Part shown: piece after piece, positions 29,083-38,831 of the stretch | How positions within the stretch are numbered: the stretch's first letter is position 1 | How the letters are laid out: every line of letters begins with the position of its first letter | Assembly: GCA_947467605.1 (NCBI GenBank) | Contig: CANIII010000012.1 | Location: 1 to 64,000 of the forward strand | Source of the DNA: Acidobacteriota bacterium | GTDB lineage: Bacteria; Acidobacteriota; Vicinamibacteria; Vicinamibacterales; SCN-69-37 | Reading direction: 5' to 3' | Length of the DNA: 64,000 nucleotides | Made by a program: the position numbers and the translations under genes | Notes under the pieces: generated by a model | What the model was told of the DNA's origin: nothing | What the model saw: the letters and a program-made list of their open reading frames with translations, nothing else | Databases searched by the model: none

Positions 29083-30383
29083 CTTTCTTTTCTCCGCAAG
29101 AACGCCGGCACGTCGAGGTGCGACGGCTCGTCGAGTTCACCAAGTGAGAAGTCCAGTGACGCGGTCGATGCCTCTGGCTCGGCGACAGCCGTGGCGCTGC
29201 TCTGCGACGCGGCCGTCATGGAGGCGGCCGCTGTCATGGCTGAAGACGACATCGACGGCATGTCCATCACCGGCCGGCGCACGACAATGACGTTGCTGCC
29301 GTTAGCGACGCGACGCTCTTCTTCCTGATGTTGCACGCGCGCCGTTGTGTAGGCCGTGAGGTCGACCGGCGTCGGCATCAACGACTGCGTGGCCGGTGAC
29401 ATCGCCGTGCGCACGGGATCAAAACCCGTGGCGATGACGGTGATCTTGATCTTGCCTTCCATCTCTGGATTCACGACGGCACCAAAAATGATGTTCGCGT
29501 CTTCGTGCGCCGCCTCGTGGATGATCTCCGAGGCCTCGCTCACCTCGTTGAGCGTGAGGTCCGGGCCGCCCGTGATGTTGATGATGACGCCACGCGCGCC
29601 CTGCACGTTCGCGTCTTCGAGCAACGGGCTCGAAATCGCCATCGTCGCCGCCAACCGCGCGCGGTCGCTGCCCGACGCGATGCCGGTGCCCATGATCGCG
29701 ATGCCCATCCGCGACATGATCGTCTTGACGTCGGCATAGTCGAGGTTGATCATGCCCGGCACGAGGATCAAGTCCGAGATGCCCTGGATCGCCTGACGGA
29801 GCACGTCATCAGCGACCGCGAACGCGTCCGACATGCTCGTCGCCTTGTCGACCGTCGTGAGCAGCCGCTCGTTAGGGATCGTGATCATCGTGTCGACCGC
29901 GTCCTTCAGTTCCTGCAAGCCACGCTCGGCCTGCGACTGGCGTCGACGGCCTTCGAACTTGAAGGGCTTGGTGACGACGGCGATCGTCAGTGCGCCGATC
30001 TCGCTCGCCAGGCTCGCGATCACCGGTGCCGCGCCTGTGCCCGTGCCGCCACCAAGACCGGTGGTGACAAACACCATGTCGGCGCCCTGCAGGGCTTCGA
30101 GAATTTTCTCGGTGTCTTCGAGGGCCGCCGCCTTGCCGACGTTCGGATCGGCGCCTGCGCCGAGGCCCTTGGTCAGTTTGGAGCCGATCTGCAGTTTCAC
30201 CGAGGCGGCGTTGTGCATGAGCGCCTGCCGATCCGTGTTGGCGACGATGAACTCTACGCCGGTGAGGCCGGACTGCACCATGCGGTTCACGGCATTGCTA
30301 CCGCCACCGCCAACGCCGATCACCTTGATCCGAGCGCCGTGCTTGATGTCGGCTTCGTCGAGCAGAATACGGAGCTTTTCCAT
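29079..30383 (-). CDS. ftsZ: Cell division GTPase FtsZ
   Basis: The 434-residue tubulin homologue polymerises at mid-cell to form the Z ring. The N-terminal GTPase core shows [17 protein letters not shown], the tubulin signature [15 protein letters not shown] and the T7-loop region [12 protein letters not shown] variable linker of about 95 residues (from about 325, Ala/Ser/Met-rich) leads to the conserved tail [11 protein letters not shown], which recruits FtsA. It is the last gene of the dcw operon, 20 bases after ftsA, and converges on gltB. Confidence 0.98.
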   Translation of the reverse strand: MEKLRILLDEADIKHGARIKVIGVGGGGSNAVNRMVQSGLTGVEFIVANTDRQALMHNAASVKLQIGSKLTKGLGAGADPNVGKAAALEDTEKILEALQGADMVFVTTGLGGGTGTGAAPVIASLASEIGALTIAVVTKPFKFEGRRRQSQAERGLQELKDAVDTMITIPNERLLTTVDKATSMSDAFAVADDVLRQAIQGISDLILVPGMINLDYADVKTIMSRMGIAIMGTGIASGSDRARLAATMAISSPLLEDANVQGARGVIINITGGPDLTLNEVSEASEIIHEAAHEDANIIFGAVVNPEMEGKIKITVIATGFDPVRTAMSPATQSLMPTPVDLTAYTTARVQHQEEERRVANGSNVIVVRRPVMDMPSMSSSAMTAAASMTAASQSSATAVAEPEASTASLDFSLGELDEPSHLDVPAFLRRKES

Positions 30384-30403
30384 TGGTGTCTCTCTCCCTC
30401 GTC

Positions 30404-31636
30404 TCAGAAAAAGTCTTTGAACAACGTGCGAAGCCGGCCAGTGAATCGCCCGATCGCGCCGGCTCCGACGCGTACAGGTTCCAGTTGTCCATTGCGATGG
30501 GCATACATCACGAGACCCACCGATGTGGCGTAGGCGGAGCTGTTGACGTGGTCGGCCAGACCGCCCACACCCTCCGGCGCACCGCGGCGCACCGGCAGAT
30601 CGAAAATCTGTTCGGCGATTTCAGCCATGCCATCCAGCATCGCGCCGCCACCGGTGAGCACAATGCCGGAGTTGAGCGACCGCTCGAATCCGGCTTTGCG
30701 GATTTCGTCCCACAGCAGATGGCAGACCTCTTCCGCGCGCGGCTGCAGGATTTCCGACAGCACCCGTCGCGGCATCACGCGTGAGCGTCGACCGGCCATG
30801 CTCGCCACTTCCATCGTGTCGTCTTCCGCCACCATGGACGAGAGCGCACAGCCCGAGCGCCGCTTGAGCTTTTCCGCTTCGGGAATCGGCATCCGCAGAC
30901 CGACGGCGATGTCGTTCGTGAAGTGATCACCGCCCACCGCCAGCACGCCGGTGTGCCAGAGACTGCCGCGCTCGAAGACGGCGAAGTCGGTCGTGCCGCC
31001 GCCGATGTCGACCAGGGCCACGCCCAGTTCTTTCTCGTCCTGACTCAGGACCGACTCGCTCGCTGAGAGCTGCTCGAGCACGGTCTCGGCCACTTCGACG
31101 CCGGCGCGGTTCACACACGCCACCATGTTCTGCATCGATGACGAACTGCCGGTGACGACATGCACGTTCACTTCGAGGCGGCTCCCGGTCATGCCGACCG
31201 GCACGGCGATGCCGTCCTGATCGTCGATGACGAAGTCTTGCGGCAGCACATGCAGAATCTCGCGACCGCTCGGCAGCGCGACCGCGCGGGCCGCATCGAT
31301 CGCGCGTTTCACGTCTTCGCGCGTGATCTCGCGATTGCGCCCGGCCACGGCCACGACACCGCGGCTGTTGAACGCTTTGACGTGCGCGCCCGACAGCGCC
31401 AAATACACCGTGTCAATCTCGACGCCCGCGGTCAGTTCCGCTTCGTCGAGCGCTTTCTTGATGGCTTCTGCAGCGGAATCGACGTTGTTCACCACGCCGC
31501 GGCGGATCCCCTTCGAGTCCGCCAGACCGATGCCGATGATGTCGAGCGTGCCGTCGTCCATCATCTCGCCCACAATGGCCGCGATCTTCGATGTGCCGAC
31601 GTCGAGCCCAACCACGTACCGTTCTTTTCGTGCCAT
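30404..31636 (-). CDS. ftsA: Cell division protein FtsA
   Basis: The 410-residue actin-like ATPase tethers FtsZ to the membrane. It shows the phosphate-1 loop [17 protein letters not shown], the SHS2 insertion region ([15 protein letters not shown]), the phosphate-2 motif [16 protein letters not shown] and the adenosine motif [13 protein letters not shown]. It ends in an amphipathic helix [15 protein letters not shown] suited to membrane binding. Its ATG overlaps the ftsQ TGA in the form TGATG, so translation is probably coupled. Confidence 0.97.
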   Translation of the reverse strand: MARKERYVVGLDVGTSKIAAIVGEMMDDGTLDIIGIGLADSKGIRRGVVNNVDSAAEAIKKALDEAELTAGVEIDTVYLALSGAHVKAFNSRGVVAVAGRNREITREDVKRAIDAARAVALPSGREILHVLPQDFVIDDQDGIAVPVGMTGSRLEVNVHVVTGSSSSMQNMVACVNRAGVEVAETVLEQLSASESVLSQDEKELGVALVDIGGGTTDFAVFERGSLWHTGVLAVGGDHFTNDIAVGLRMPIPEAEKLKRRSGCALSSMVAEDDTMEVASMAGRRSRVMPRRVLSEILQPRAEEVCHLLWDEIRKAGFERSLNSGIVLTGGGAMLDGMAEIAEQIFDLPVRRGAPEGVGGLADHVNSSAYATSVGLVMYAHRNGQLEPVRVGAGAIGRFTGRLRTLFKDFF

Positions 31637-32499
31637 CAGAGTTTTCCCTTCGGGACTGCCGTGCTGTTCTTCTTGCGATTCACCGGAATGCGTTCTTCGA
31701 AGCGGAGATCGACGTAGTCGATGTCCGAGATCTGTTCCTTCAGCGTCGGCGCCATCTCCAAATACCGCTGCAGACGAGCGACGAAGTCCTTGTCGCCCAC
31801 ATAAAGCTGCGCGGGATCCTGATCGATCAGTACGACCAGGTTGTGCGCGTTGCTGACATCAATCTGCGAGACGTGTTGCCGGAGCGCCGGTGCCGCCGAC
31901 AACGCATCGAGGAACCGGGCGGCCAGACGCGCGCGCTCGGGATCCACAACCGGCGTGGTCGCCGACGGTGTCGAGACCAGGCCATCAATGATTGGCAAGT
32001 CGAACTGGGCGTACTGCGGCCCGTAGTCATCGATGATCAGGCCGGCCGCATCGACCAGATACAGCTGATCGCCGAGCCGACCGACTGCCATCGGCACGCG
32101 CTCGATGATCCGCAGTTCAATCGTCGCCGGTAGCACACGGCGGAACGTGGCATCGGCGACCCACGGCGAATCGAGCAACTTCACGCGATATGTCTCGAGG
32201 TTGGCGGCAAAAAGACTTCCGCCACGCAGACCATCAACGATCGCCAGGACCTCGCCCGTCGACAACCGCGCATTACCGCGCACGACGATGCGATTGATCG
32301 AGAACATCTGGGCCCGCACCGCGGACGACAAACCGAGCCCGACAACGACAAGCAGGAAGACAAAGGCAACGCCCCAGCGCAGGGCCGTCGAGTGCAACCA
32401 GCCACCGCCCTTTCGGCCCGGCCGCGTCTCGGCGCGACGGAACCGCTTGTCGGCGGGTGCGGCGACGTTCGCCGCCGGAAGACCACGCTTCTCGCTCAC
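31636..32499 (-). CDS. ftsQ: Cell division protein FtsQ/DivIB
   Basis: The 287-residue bitopic membrane protein has a basic cytoplasmic tail, one helix at about 48-66 and a POTRA domain starting MFSINRIVVRGNARLSTGEV. The beta domain follows (VMP-type segment LPATIELRIIERVPMAVG). It links early and late division proteins through FtsL/FtsB. Start GTG 32499 overlaps the murC stop as GTGA. Confidence 0.93.
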   Translation of the reverse strand: MSEKRGLPAANVAAPADKRFRRAETRPGRKGGGWLHSTALRWGVAFVFLLVVVGLGLSSAVRAQMFSINRIVVRGNARLSTGEVLAIVDGLRGGSLFAANLETYRVKLLDSPWVADATFRRVLPATIELRIIERVPMAVGRLGDQLYLVDAAGLIIDDYGPQYAQFDLPIIDGLVSTPSATTPVVDPERARLAARFLDALSAAPALRQHVSQIDVSNAHNLVVLIDQDPAQLYVGDKDFVARLQRYLEMAPTLKEQISDIDYVDLRFEERIPVNRKKNSTAVPKGKL

Positions 32500-33890
32500 T
32501 GACTCACCGCCTGTTGCGACACAACTCTGGCCTGCAGCGCCGCAACAATCGCGTCGCCGACAGTGCCAATGGAACCGGCGCCAAGCGTGAGGACAAGATC
32601 GCCATCACGCGCGATCTCGGCGACACGCGGCGCGAGGTCCGCGAGCGCAGGGACCAGTTCGACCGTGCCTCGTCCGTGGGCGCGAATGGCATCGGCGATG
32701 GCTGACGACGACGCGCCGGGGATCGGCATTTCGCCGGCCGCGTAAACCTCGGTCAGCAGCGTCACATCGGCCTCAGCCAGCACCGCGCCGAACTCCGCAA
32801 GCAGGTCGCGCGTGCGCGTGTAGCGATGCGGCTGAAACACCGCGATGACGCGGCTCGGTGCACCGGCACGCGCCGCGCGGAGCACGGCCGAAATTTCTGT
32901 CGGATGGTGACCGTAGTCGTCCACCACCGTGACGCCACCGACAGAGCCTTTGTGCTGATAGCGCCGATCGGCGCCATGAAACTCCGCCAGTGCCGGCGCG
33001 ATGCGATCAAACGGGACGCCGAGCTCGAGGCCCACCGCCACTGCGGCGAGGCCGTTGAGCAGGTTGTGCAGACCCGGCACGCCGACGGCAAGCGGGCCGT
33101 GTGCGAGCGTGCAGCGACCGCCGCGGCCATCGGTCGTCGGGTCGATGCCGCGCACGTCCGCGTCTGCGGAGAATCCGTAGGTGATCACGCGTCGCGACAA
33201 CCGAGGCAGGATCGCGCGCACATGCGGATCGTCGATGCACGCGACCACCGCGCCGTAGAACGGCACTTTGTCGGCAAAGTCGACGAACGCATCGAGCAGT
33301 CGATCGAAACTGCCGTAACTCTCCATGTGCTCGTGATCAATGTTCGTGATCACGGCAATTGACGGCGACAGCTTGAGGAACGACCGGTCGCTCTCGTCCG
33401 CCTCGACGACCATCAGATTGCCGCGGCCGAGCCGCGCGTTGCTCCCGAACGCACTCAGCCGCCCGCCGATCACTGCTGTCGGGTCGAGACCTGCGCGCTC
33501 CAACATCAGCGCCACCATCGACGTCGTTGTCGTCTTGCCATGTGCACCCGCGATGGCGATGCCAAACCGCAGGCGCATCAGTTCCGCGAGCATCTCGGCG
33601 CGCGGAATCACGGGCACATGCTTCGCGCGAGCAGCGACCACCTCGGGGTTGTCGACCTTGACGGCAGACGAGGTCACGACGACGTCGGCGTCGCCGATGT
33701 TCGACGCGTGGTGGCCGATGGCCACACGCACGCCGAGACTCGCAAGTCGATCGGTCAGCTCCGTGCGCCTCGCATCGGAGCCGCTGACGCCATAGCCAAG
33801 ATTCACGAGCAGCTCAGCGATGCCGCTCATGCCGATGCCACCGACACCGACAAAGTGAATCTGGCGCGTGCGTCCGAAGGTCGTCATCAC
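32496..33890 (-). CDS. murC: UDP-N-acetylmuramate-L-alanine ligase
   Basis: The 464-residue Mur ligase adds L-Ala to UDP-MurNAc, the first amino acid of the peptidoglycan stem. It shows IHFVGVGGIGMSGIAELL, the ATP loop GAHGKTTTTSMVALML, the NIDHEHM metal site and VVDDYGHHPTEI plus FQPHRYTRT typical of MurC. It begins at GTG 33890 or the adjoining ATG 33887, overlapping the murG stop. No murB follows it, although murB is often the next gene in dcw clusters. Confidence 0.97.
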   Translation of the reverse strand: MMTTFGRTRQIHFVGVGGIGMSGIAELLVNLGYGVSGSDARRTELTDRLASLGVRVAIGHHASNIGDADVVVTSSAVKVDNPEVVAARAKHVPVIPRAEMLAELMRLRFGIAIAGAHGKTTTTSMVALMLERAGLDPTAVIGGRLSAFGSNARLGRGNLMVVEADESDRSFLKLSPSIAVITNIDHEHMESYGSFDRLLDAFVDFADKVPFYGAVVACIDDPHVRAILPRLSRRVITYGFSADADVRGIDPTTDGRGGRCTLAHGPLAVGVPGLHNLLNGLAAVAVGLELGVPFDRIAPALAEFHGADRRYQHKGSVGGVTVVDDYGHHPTEISAVLRAARAGAPSRVIAVFQPHRYTRTRDLLAEFGAVLAEADVTLLTEVYAAGEMPIPGASSSAIADAIRAHGRGTVELVPALADLAPRVAEIARDGDLVLTLGAGSIGTVGDAIVAALQARVVSQQAVSQ

Positions 33891-35002
33891 GCCGCCACCG
33901 ATCCGGCCAGTGCTTCGAGGCGATCCACGATGCGCGCGGCCGCATCTGGCCGTGCAAAGGCCTTCATCGCCGACGCCATCGTGTCGAGGCGCGGACCATC
34001 GTTCAGCAGTTCGCTGATGACGTCGGCCAGACGCGACGCGAGGGCCACCTCCAACAGCACCGCAGCCGCACCACGATCGGCGAGCACCAATGCGTTCTTC
34101 GTCTGGTGATCGTCGGCCGCCGCGGGAAACGGCACCAGCAGCGCCGGCCGCCCGAGCGCGGCCAACTCGGCCAACGTCGTCGCGCCCGCGCGGCAGATCA
34201 CCAGATCGGCGGCGTTCATCTCATGGGCGACCCGGTCCAGAAAGGACTCCGCCCGCGCGTGGACACCGGGGATGTTCCGGTAGCCTTCGCGAACGACGTC
34301 CAGGTCTCTCGGGCCGGTTTGGTGAATGATTTCGATGCCTGGATGGCGACGGCCCAACTCTGCCGCTGCCGCCACCATGGCCACGTTGATGGCGTGCGCG
34401 CCCTGGGAGCCGCCAAGGACTAGGACCTTCGGTCCATCGGGAATCGCCAATCGCGAATCGCCAATCGGGGATCTCGAATCAGGAATCGGGGAATCGAAGA
34501 ACTCGGGTCGTACTGGGTTGCCTGTGACAAAGCCGCTCCTCCCGAAGTAATTGCCCTTGTCGTCGTAGGTGAGCGCCGCCGCGCGGACGACGCGCGCGAG
34601 CAGGCGATTGGTCAGACCGGGGACGGCGTTCTGTTCGAGCAGCATCGTGGGGATGCGACGCAATGCGGCGATGAGCACCACGGGGCCCGAGCTATATCCG
34701 CCGACACCGACGACGACGTGTGGGCGGCGGCGTGAGACGAGCGTCCACGCGTCCACGAGGCTGACTGGCACAATGGCCAGCCCGCGCAACGCGTTCACGA
34801 TTGAACGTCCCTTGAGTCCCACACTACGAATCATGTCGAGCGCAAACCCTTCCTTCGGAACCAAGCGCGATTCCATCCCGCGCGCGGTTCCCGCAAACGT
34901 CACCACGGCATCCGGCTGACGACGCAGCAACTCACGGGCGACCGCGACGCCTGGATACAAATGTCCGCCGGTCCCACCGCCGGCAATCACCACTCTGGTC
35001 AC
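33887..35002 (-). CDS. murG: Lipid II synthase MurG with repeat-expanded linker
   Basis: The 371-residue GT28 transferase adds GlcNAc to lipid I on the inner membrane face. It has the N-terminal GGGTGGHLYPGVAVAREL, TGNPVRPEFF and the donor-site motifs VLGGSQGAHAIN and CRAGATTLAELAALGRP. Between the two Rossmann domains (about residues 169-188) lies an unusual run DSPIPDSRSPIGDSRLAIPD encoded by GATTGGCGATTC-type repeats. The start is GTG 35002 with AGGAG four bases upstream. A gap of 22 bases separates it from ftsW. Confidence 0.97.
   Translation of the reverse strand: MTRVVIAGGGTGGHLYPGVAVARELLRRQPDAVVTFAGTARGMESRLVPKEGFALDMIRSVGLKGRSIVNALRGLAIVPVSLVDAWTLVSRRRPHVVVGVGGYSSGPVVLIAALRRIPTMLLEQNAVPGLTNRLLARVVRAAALTYDDKGNYFGRSGFVTGNPVRPEFFDSPIPDSRSPIGDSRLAIPDGPKVLVLGGSQGAHAINVAMVAAAAELGRRHPGIEIIHQTGPRDLDVVREGYRNIPGVHARAESFLDRVAHEMNAADLVICRAGATTLAELAALGRPALLVPFPAAADDHQTKNALVLADRGAAAVLLEVALASRLADVISELLNDGPRLDTMASAMKAFARPDAAARIVDRLEALAGSVAA
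34438..34497 (-). repeat. In-frame degenerate GATT(G/C)GCGATT repeat inside murG
   Basis: About 60 bases consist of near-copies of an 8-12 base unit (minus strand GATTGGCGATTCGCGATTGG and variants with CCCGATTC). The reading frame is preserved and adds about 20 Asp/Ser/Ile/Pro-rich residues to the MurG interdomain linker. Slippage of a simple repeat is the likely origin. Confidence 0.75.
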
Positions 35003-35024
35003 CGCTCCTCGTGGCCGGTCATCG

Positions 35025-36155
35025 CTAGGCCTCCGCGTCCAATCCCACCTTCGTCGCGGCCACTGTTGAGGCTTGCTGCGAGATGTTGAGCAGGATGCCC
35101 ATGCCGAGCAGATTGATCAGCAGCGACGAGCCGCCGTTACTCACGAGCGGCAGCGGCAGGCCCTTGTTCGGCACCAGCCCCGTCACGACGCTCAAGTTGA
35201 AGAAGGCCTGCACGGCCACCATCGTGGTGAGACCGATGGCAAGCAGCGAGCCGAAGCGATCTGGCGCCAGTACGGCCGTGCGCAGACCGCGCCACGCGAT
35301 GATGCAGAAGGTAATGATCAGCACCGTGATGCCGATCAGCCCAAGTTCCTCGCCGATGACGGCCGCGATGAAGTCGGTGTTGGCTTCGGGCAGGAACGAC
35401 TGCTTCGTCACGCCGGCCATCAGGCCGCGACCGAAGATGCCACCCGAGCCGAGTGCGATCCAGCCCTGCACGACCTGGTAGCCCTCTTTCGCCTGATAGG
35501 CCCACGGATCCGTGAAGCTCATCAGGCGTTTGATGCGATACGGCTCGAGAATCGCGATGCCGACGAGCGCGGGCACCAGGACGATCAGGCCACTCAGGAA
35601 GTAGCGGTACTTCACACCGGCCGCGAAGATGAGCGCGATCACGATGCCGAGAATCGCGACGGAGGTCCCGAAGTCCGGCTCCTTCAGAATCAACAACACG
35701 AAGATGCCGGTCGCGATGCCGATCGGCGCGAGCGAGTAACTCAGCTCATCGATGCGATGCATCCGGCGCTCAAGCAGCGCAGCGGTAAAGACGGTCAATG
35801 CCAGTTTCGCGAACTCGGATGGTTGGATCGTCGTCGAGCCGATGATGAACCACCGCTGTGTGCCGTTTCTGACCGGCATGAACAGGACCGCGACGAGCGC
35901 AATGAACGCGATCACGAGCGCCGTCCAGATCAGCTCGGGCCGCCGATAGTTGCGGTAGTCCACGCGCATGGAGATCGACAGCACGATCATGCCCAGCGCC
36001 GCCACGCCCAGTTGCTTGAGCAAGGAAATGAGCGGCGACGAGTTACTCGTCATCGCCTTAAACGACGAGGCGCTGTACACCATCACCACGCTCGTGCCGA
36101 CCAGCAGGAGCGTGGCGAGAAACAGCCATTTGTCCGATTTCAGTGTTCGCGCCAT
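35025..36155 (-). CDS. ftsW: Septal peptidoglycan glycosyltransferase FtsW (SEDS)
   Basis: The 376-residue polytopic protein has about ten membrane helices. SEDS landmarks include RWFIIGSTTIQPSEFAKLAL, KEPDFGTS, WIALGSGGIFGRG, EANTDFIAAVIGEELG and NKGLPLPLVSNGGSS. SEDS proteins polymerise lipid II together with a class B PBP, here presumably the FtsI of the same operon. The ATG at 36155 is preceded by GGAGG, 15-20 bases upstream, and by the structured 211-base spacer after murD. Confidence 0.96.
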   Translation of the reverse strand: MARTLKSDKWLFLATLLLVGTSVVMVYSASSFKAMTSNSSPLISLLKQLGVAALGMIVLSISMRVDYRNYRRPELIWTALVIAFIALVAVLFMPVRNGTQRWFIIGSTTIQPSEFAKLALTVFTAALLERRMHRIDELSYSLAPIGIATGIFVLLILKEPDFGTSVAILGIVIALIFAAGVKYRYFLSGLIVLVPALVGIAILEPYRIKRLMSFTDPWAYQAKEGYQVVQGWIALGSGGIFGRGLMAGVTKQSFLPEANTDFIAAVIGEELGLIGITVLIITFCIIAWRGLRTAVLAPDRFGSLLAIGLTTMVAVQAFFNLSVVTGLVPNKGLPLPLVSNGGSSLLINLLGMGILLNISQQASTVAATKVGLDAEA

Positions 36156-36366
36156 ATTCGTCCGCCCTCGCCTCCGGGCACCACAAGATCTCGGGCCCTA
36201 TCGGCCCCGTTCGCGCCTGCCGAAAACATTCGGCGACGTACTCGCTGTCAGTGGTCGTCCGATCGGGCCCAGGGTCCTAACACCCACCTCACCGGCAGAA
36301 TTGCCGATGTTCCCAGCGGTAAGCTCAAGACCGCTGGGCCCGATCCGACGACCACTCACCGCACGG
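36156..36366 (-). promoter_or_regulatory. Structured murD-ftsW spacer with competing hairpins
   Basis: This is the only long gap in the dcw operon and holds no credible gene. A 23-base inverted repeat with one mismatch pairs 36250-36272 with 36334-36356 (arm AGTGGTCGTCCGATCGGGCC, plus CAG). A second, perfect nine-base hairpin pairs 36312-36320 with 36330-36338 (CCCAGCGGT/ACCGCTGGG, nine-base loop). The two structures share bases 36334-36338, so they cannot form fully at once. Smaller stems lie at 36219-36234 (GCCGAA/TTCGGC) and 36293-36306 (CGGCA/TGCCG). No T run follows. An attenuator, an RNA processing site or an internal promoter region are all possible. Confidence 0.5.
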
Positions 36367-37740
36367 TCACGACCTGACCGCCATTTCCCACTTCTGCACA
36401 GCCTGCACAAAAAAATTTCCGCGCTCGGTGTAATCACGAAACATGTCGAAGCTCGAACACGCCGGCGCGAGCAGCACCGTGCCGCCGGGTGTGACACGGC
36501 GTGCAGCCATGTGCACCGCCTCCTCCATCGAGGTCGCGTCAGTCACCGGCACCACGCCATCGAGCGCCGCATGAATGCGCGGCCGTGCTTCGCCGATCGC
36601 CACCACTGAGGCGCCACGCGCCCGCAGCGGCTCGGCGAGCTCTGCAAAATCGCCACCCTTGTACTTGCCACCCATGATCACGACAAGCTGACCGTCGAAA
36701 CTCTCGATGGCGCGCTTCGCCGACGCGATGTTGGTGGCCTTCGAGTCGTTGATGAACTGCACGCCGCCAATCGTGGCGACGCGCTGCAACGCGTGCTCGA
36801 GTCCCTGAAATGTCTCCACGGCGCGCTGCATGGCCGCCGGCGGGACGCCGGCCAGACAGCTCACGGCGGTGGCCGCCAGCACGTCACTGAGGATGTGCCG
36901 GCCCGGCACCTTGACCGACGACACTGGCAGCAGCGGCGACACCGTGTCACCTGACCTCCGCACGATCGTGCCGCGCTCAACAGTGACGCCGTCAGTGATT
37001 GGCGCATCCAGCGCGAAGTCAAAACGCTTTGGACCATTCGCGCGCATCGGCGCCAAGGCCCGGGCTTCGTCATCGTCGAGATTGATGACGGCCCAGTCGC
37101 TCGACGTCTGATTGGCGAAGATGCGCGCTTTCGCATCGCGATACGCCGCGAATGTCGGATGGCGGTCGAGATGATCGGGCGAGAGATTCAGCAGCACCGC
37201 GATCCACGGATGAAACGCGTCGGTGCCTTCGAGCTGGAAGCTGCTGACTTCGACGACGTGCAGCGTCTTTTCGGTGGACGCGGCGACGTGTGACGACAGC
37301 GCGGGACCGAGGTTGCCACCGGCCGGTGCATCGAAGCCGGCTTCCTGCAGCATCCGCGACGTCAAGGTTGTCGTCGTCGACTTTCCCTTGGTGCCCGTGA
37401 TCGCGACCATGCGGCCCTTGAGCCAACGCGACGCCATCTCCACTTCACCGATCACCGGCACGCCCGATCGACGTACCGCGGCAATCGCTGCCTGCTCTGG
37501 ATCAACACCGGGGCTCAACACGACAAGATCTGCCGACGCGAACTGATTGGAACGATGCGGACCGAGGTCGAGATGAATGCCCGCCTTCCGCAACTCGGCT
37601 TCGCGATCGATCGATGACGCGCTGTCGGCGAGCGTCACGTGGGCGCCGCGCGTCGCCAGCAACTCTGCCGCCGGCCCGCCGCTGCGGCCGGCGCCCACCA
37701 CCACCACGTTCTTTCCCAGCACACTGAAGGTCATCGTCAT
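36367..37740 (-). CDS. murD: UDP-N-acetylmuramoyl-L-alanine-D-glutamate ligase
   Basis: The 457-residue Mur ligase adds D-Glu to UDP-MurNAc-Ala. It shows VVVVGAGRSGGPAAELL, the ATP loop AITGTKGKSTTTTLTS, EVSSFQLEGTD, NLSPDHLDRHPTF and FINDSKATNIASAKRAIE. ATG 37740 is chosen because it overlaps the mraY TGA as TGATG; a second ATG at 37734 is possible. The frame is open further upstream only as an mraY shadow. Confidence 0.97.
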   Translation of the reverse strand: MTMTFSVLGKNVVVVGAGRSGGPAAELLATRGAHVTLADSASSIDREAELRKAGIHLDLGPHRSNQFASADLVVLSPGVDPEQAAIAAVRRSGVPVIGEVEMASRWLKGRMVAITGTKGKSTTTTLTSRMLQEAGFDAPAGGNLGPALSSHVAASTEKTLHVVEVSSFQLEGTDAFHPWIAVLLNLSPDHLDRHPTFAAYRDAKARIFANQTSSDWAVINLDDDEARALAPMRANGPKRFDFALDAPITDGVTVERGTIVRRSGDTVSPLLPVSSVKVPGRHILSDVLAATAVSCLAGVPPAAMQRAVETFQGLEHALQRVATIGGVQFINDSKATNIASAKRAIESFDGQLVVIMGGKYKGGDFAELAEPLRARGASVVAIGEARPRIHAALDGVVPVTDATSMEEAVHMAARRVTPGGTVLLAPACSSFDMFRDYTERGNFFVQAVQKWEMAVRS

Positions 37741-38831
37741 CACCTCAGCTTCAACGTGGTGAGAGAGAACAGCGCGAAGATGATCGCAAGGATCAGGAAG
37801 CGCGTGATGACCTTGGGTTCCTGCCAGCCGATGAGCTCGAAGTGGTGATGCAGCGGCGCCATCTTGAAGACGCGCTTGCCGCGTAGCTTGAACGAGCCGA
37901 CCTGGATGATGACCGAGAGGCCTTCGAGCACGAATACGCCGCCGACGATGGGCAGGAGCAGTTCCTGTTTGATCAGCACGGCGACGGTGCCGAGTGCACC
38001 ACCGAGTGCGAGTGACCCCACGTCGCCCATGAAGATCTCGGCGGGGTGCGCGTTCCACCACAGAAAGCCGAGACTCGCGCCGACCAACGATCCACAGAAG
38101 ATCGTGAGCTCGGCGACGGGTGGAAAGTGCACGAGCAGCAGGTACTCCGAGAACTTCGCGTGCCCGATCACATACGTCAGTGCCGTGAACGTCGCGGCGG
38201 CGACAGCGAATGTGCTGATGGCCAGACCATCAAGGCCATCGGTCAGATTGACGGTGTTACTCGATGCCACCAGGACGAGCATCGTGAACAGGACGTAGAA
38301 CCAGCCGATGTCGGGAATCCACGTCTTGAAGAACGGGAAGATGACTCGCGTGTTGTAGAGCGGCGGCGCGTGCTGCGACAAGACGATGACGGCGATGCCG
38401 ACACCGAGGGCGACAACGCACTGCGCGCCCATCTTGTAGCGGGCAAACAGGCCGTAGGTGTTCTTGCGCGCGACCTTCAGATAGTCGTCGGCGAAGCCAA
38501 TCACGCCAAAGCCGGCGGTCGACAGCACCGCAATCCAGATGTCGGGGTTCGTCAGGTTCGCCCAGAGCAGCGTTGGGATGAACACCGCCGCCAGAATCAG
38601 CAACCCGCCCATCGTCGGCGTGCCCGACTTGGCCTTGTGGCTCGCCGGGCCGTCAGTGCGGACGACCTGGCCAATCTGGAATTCACGCAGGCGGCGAATG
38701 AACCAGGGGCCGCACAGGATGCTGATCGCAAACGCCGTGATGCTCGCCGCGGCCGTGCGGAACGTGATGTATTGCACGACGTTCGGAAACGGGATCCGCG
38801 CGTGCAGGCGTTCGAAGAGGAAGAACAGCAC
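37740..38831 (-). CDS. mraY: Phospho-N-acetylmuramoyl-pentapeptide transferase
   Basis: The 363-residue integral membrane enzyme moves phospho-MurNAc-pentapeptide onto undecaprenyl phosphate, making lipid I. It has about ten helices and the family motifs KSGTPTMGGLLIL, GFADDYLKV, NLTDGLDGLA and the C-terminal MAPLHHHFELIGW. The start is GTG 38831, overlapping the murF TAG as TAGTG. Confidence 0.98.
   Translation of the reverse strand: MLFFLFERLHARIPFPNVVQYITFRTAAASITAFAISILCGPWFIRRLREFQIGQVVRTDGPASHKAKSGTPTMGGLLILAAVFIPTLLWANLTNPDIWIAVLSTAGFGVIGFADDYLKVARKNTYGLFARYKMGAQCVVALGVGIAVIVLSQHAPPLYNTRVIFPFFKTWIPDIGWFYVLFTMLVLVASSNTVNLTDGLDGLAISTFAVAAATFTALTYVIGHAKFSEYLLLVHFPPVAELTIFCGSLVGASLGFLWWNAHPAEIFMGDVGSLALGGALGTVAVLIKQELLLPIVGGVFVLEGLSVIIQVGSFKLRGKRVFKMAPLHHHFELIGWQEPKVITRFLILAIIFALFSLTTLKLR

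Noticed and set aside
37741-38061. N-terminal extension of murD into mraY
   Set aside because: The extension overlaps the mraY coding sequence and has no family similarity; TGATG at 37740 is the natural junction.
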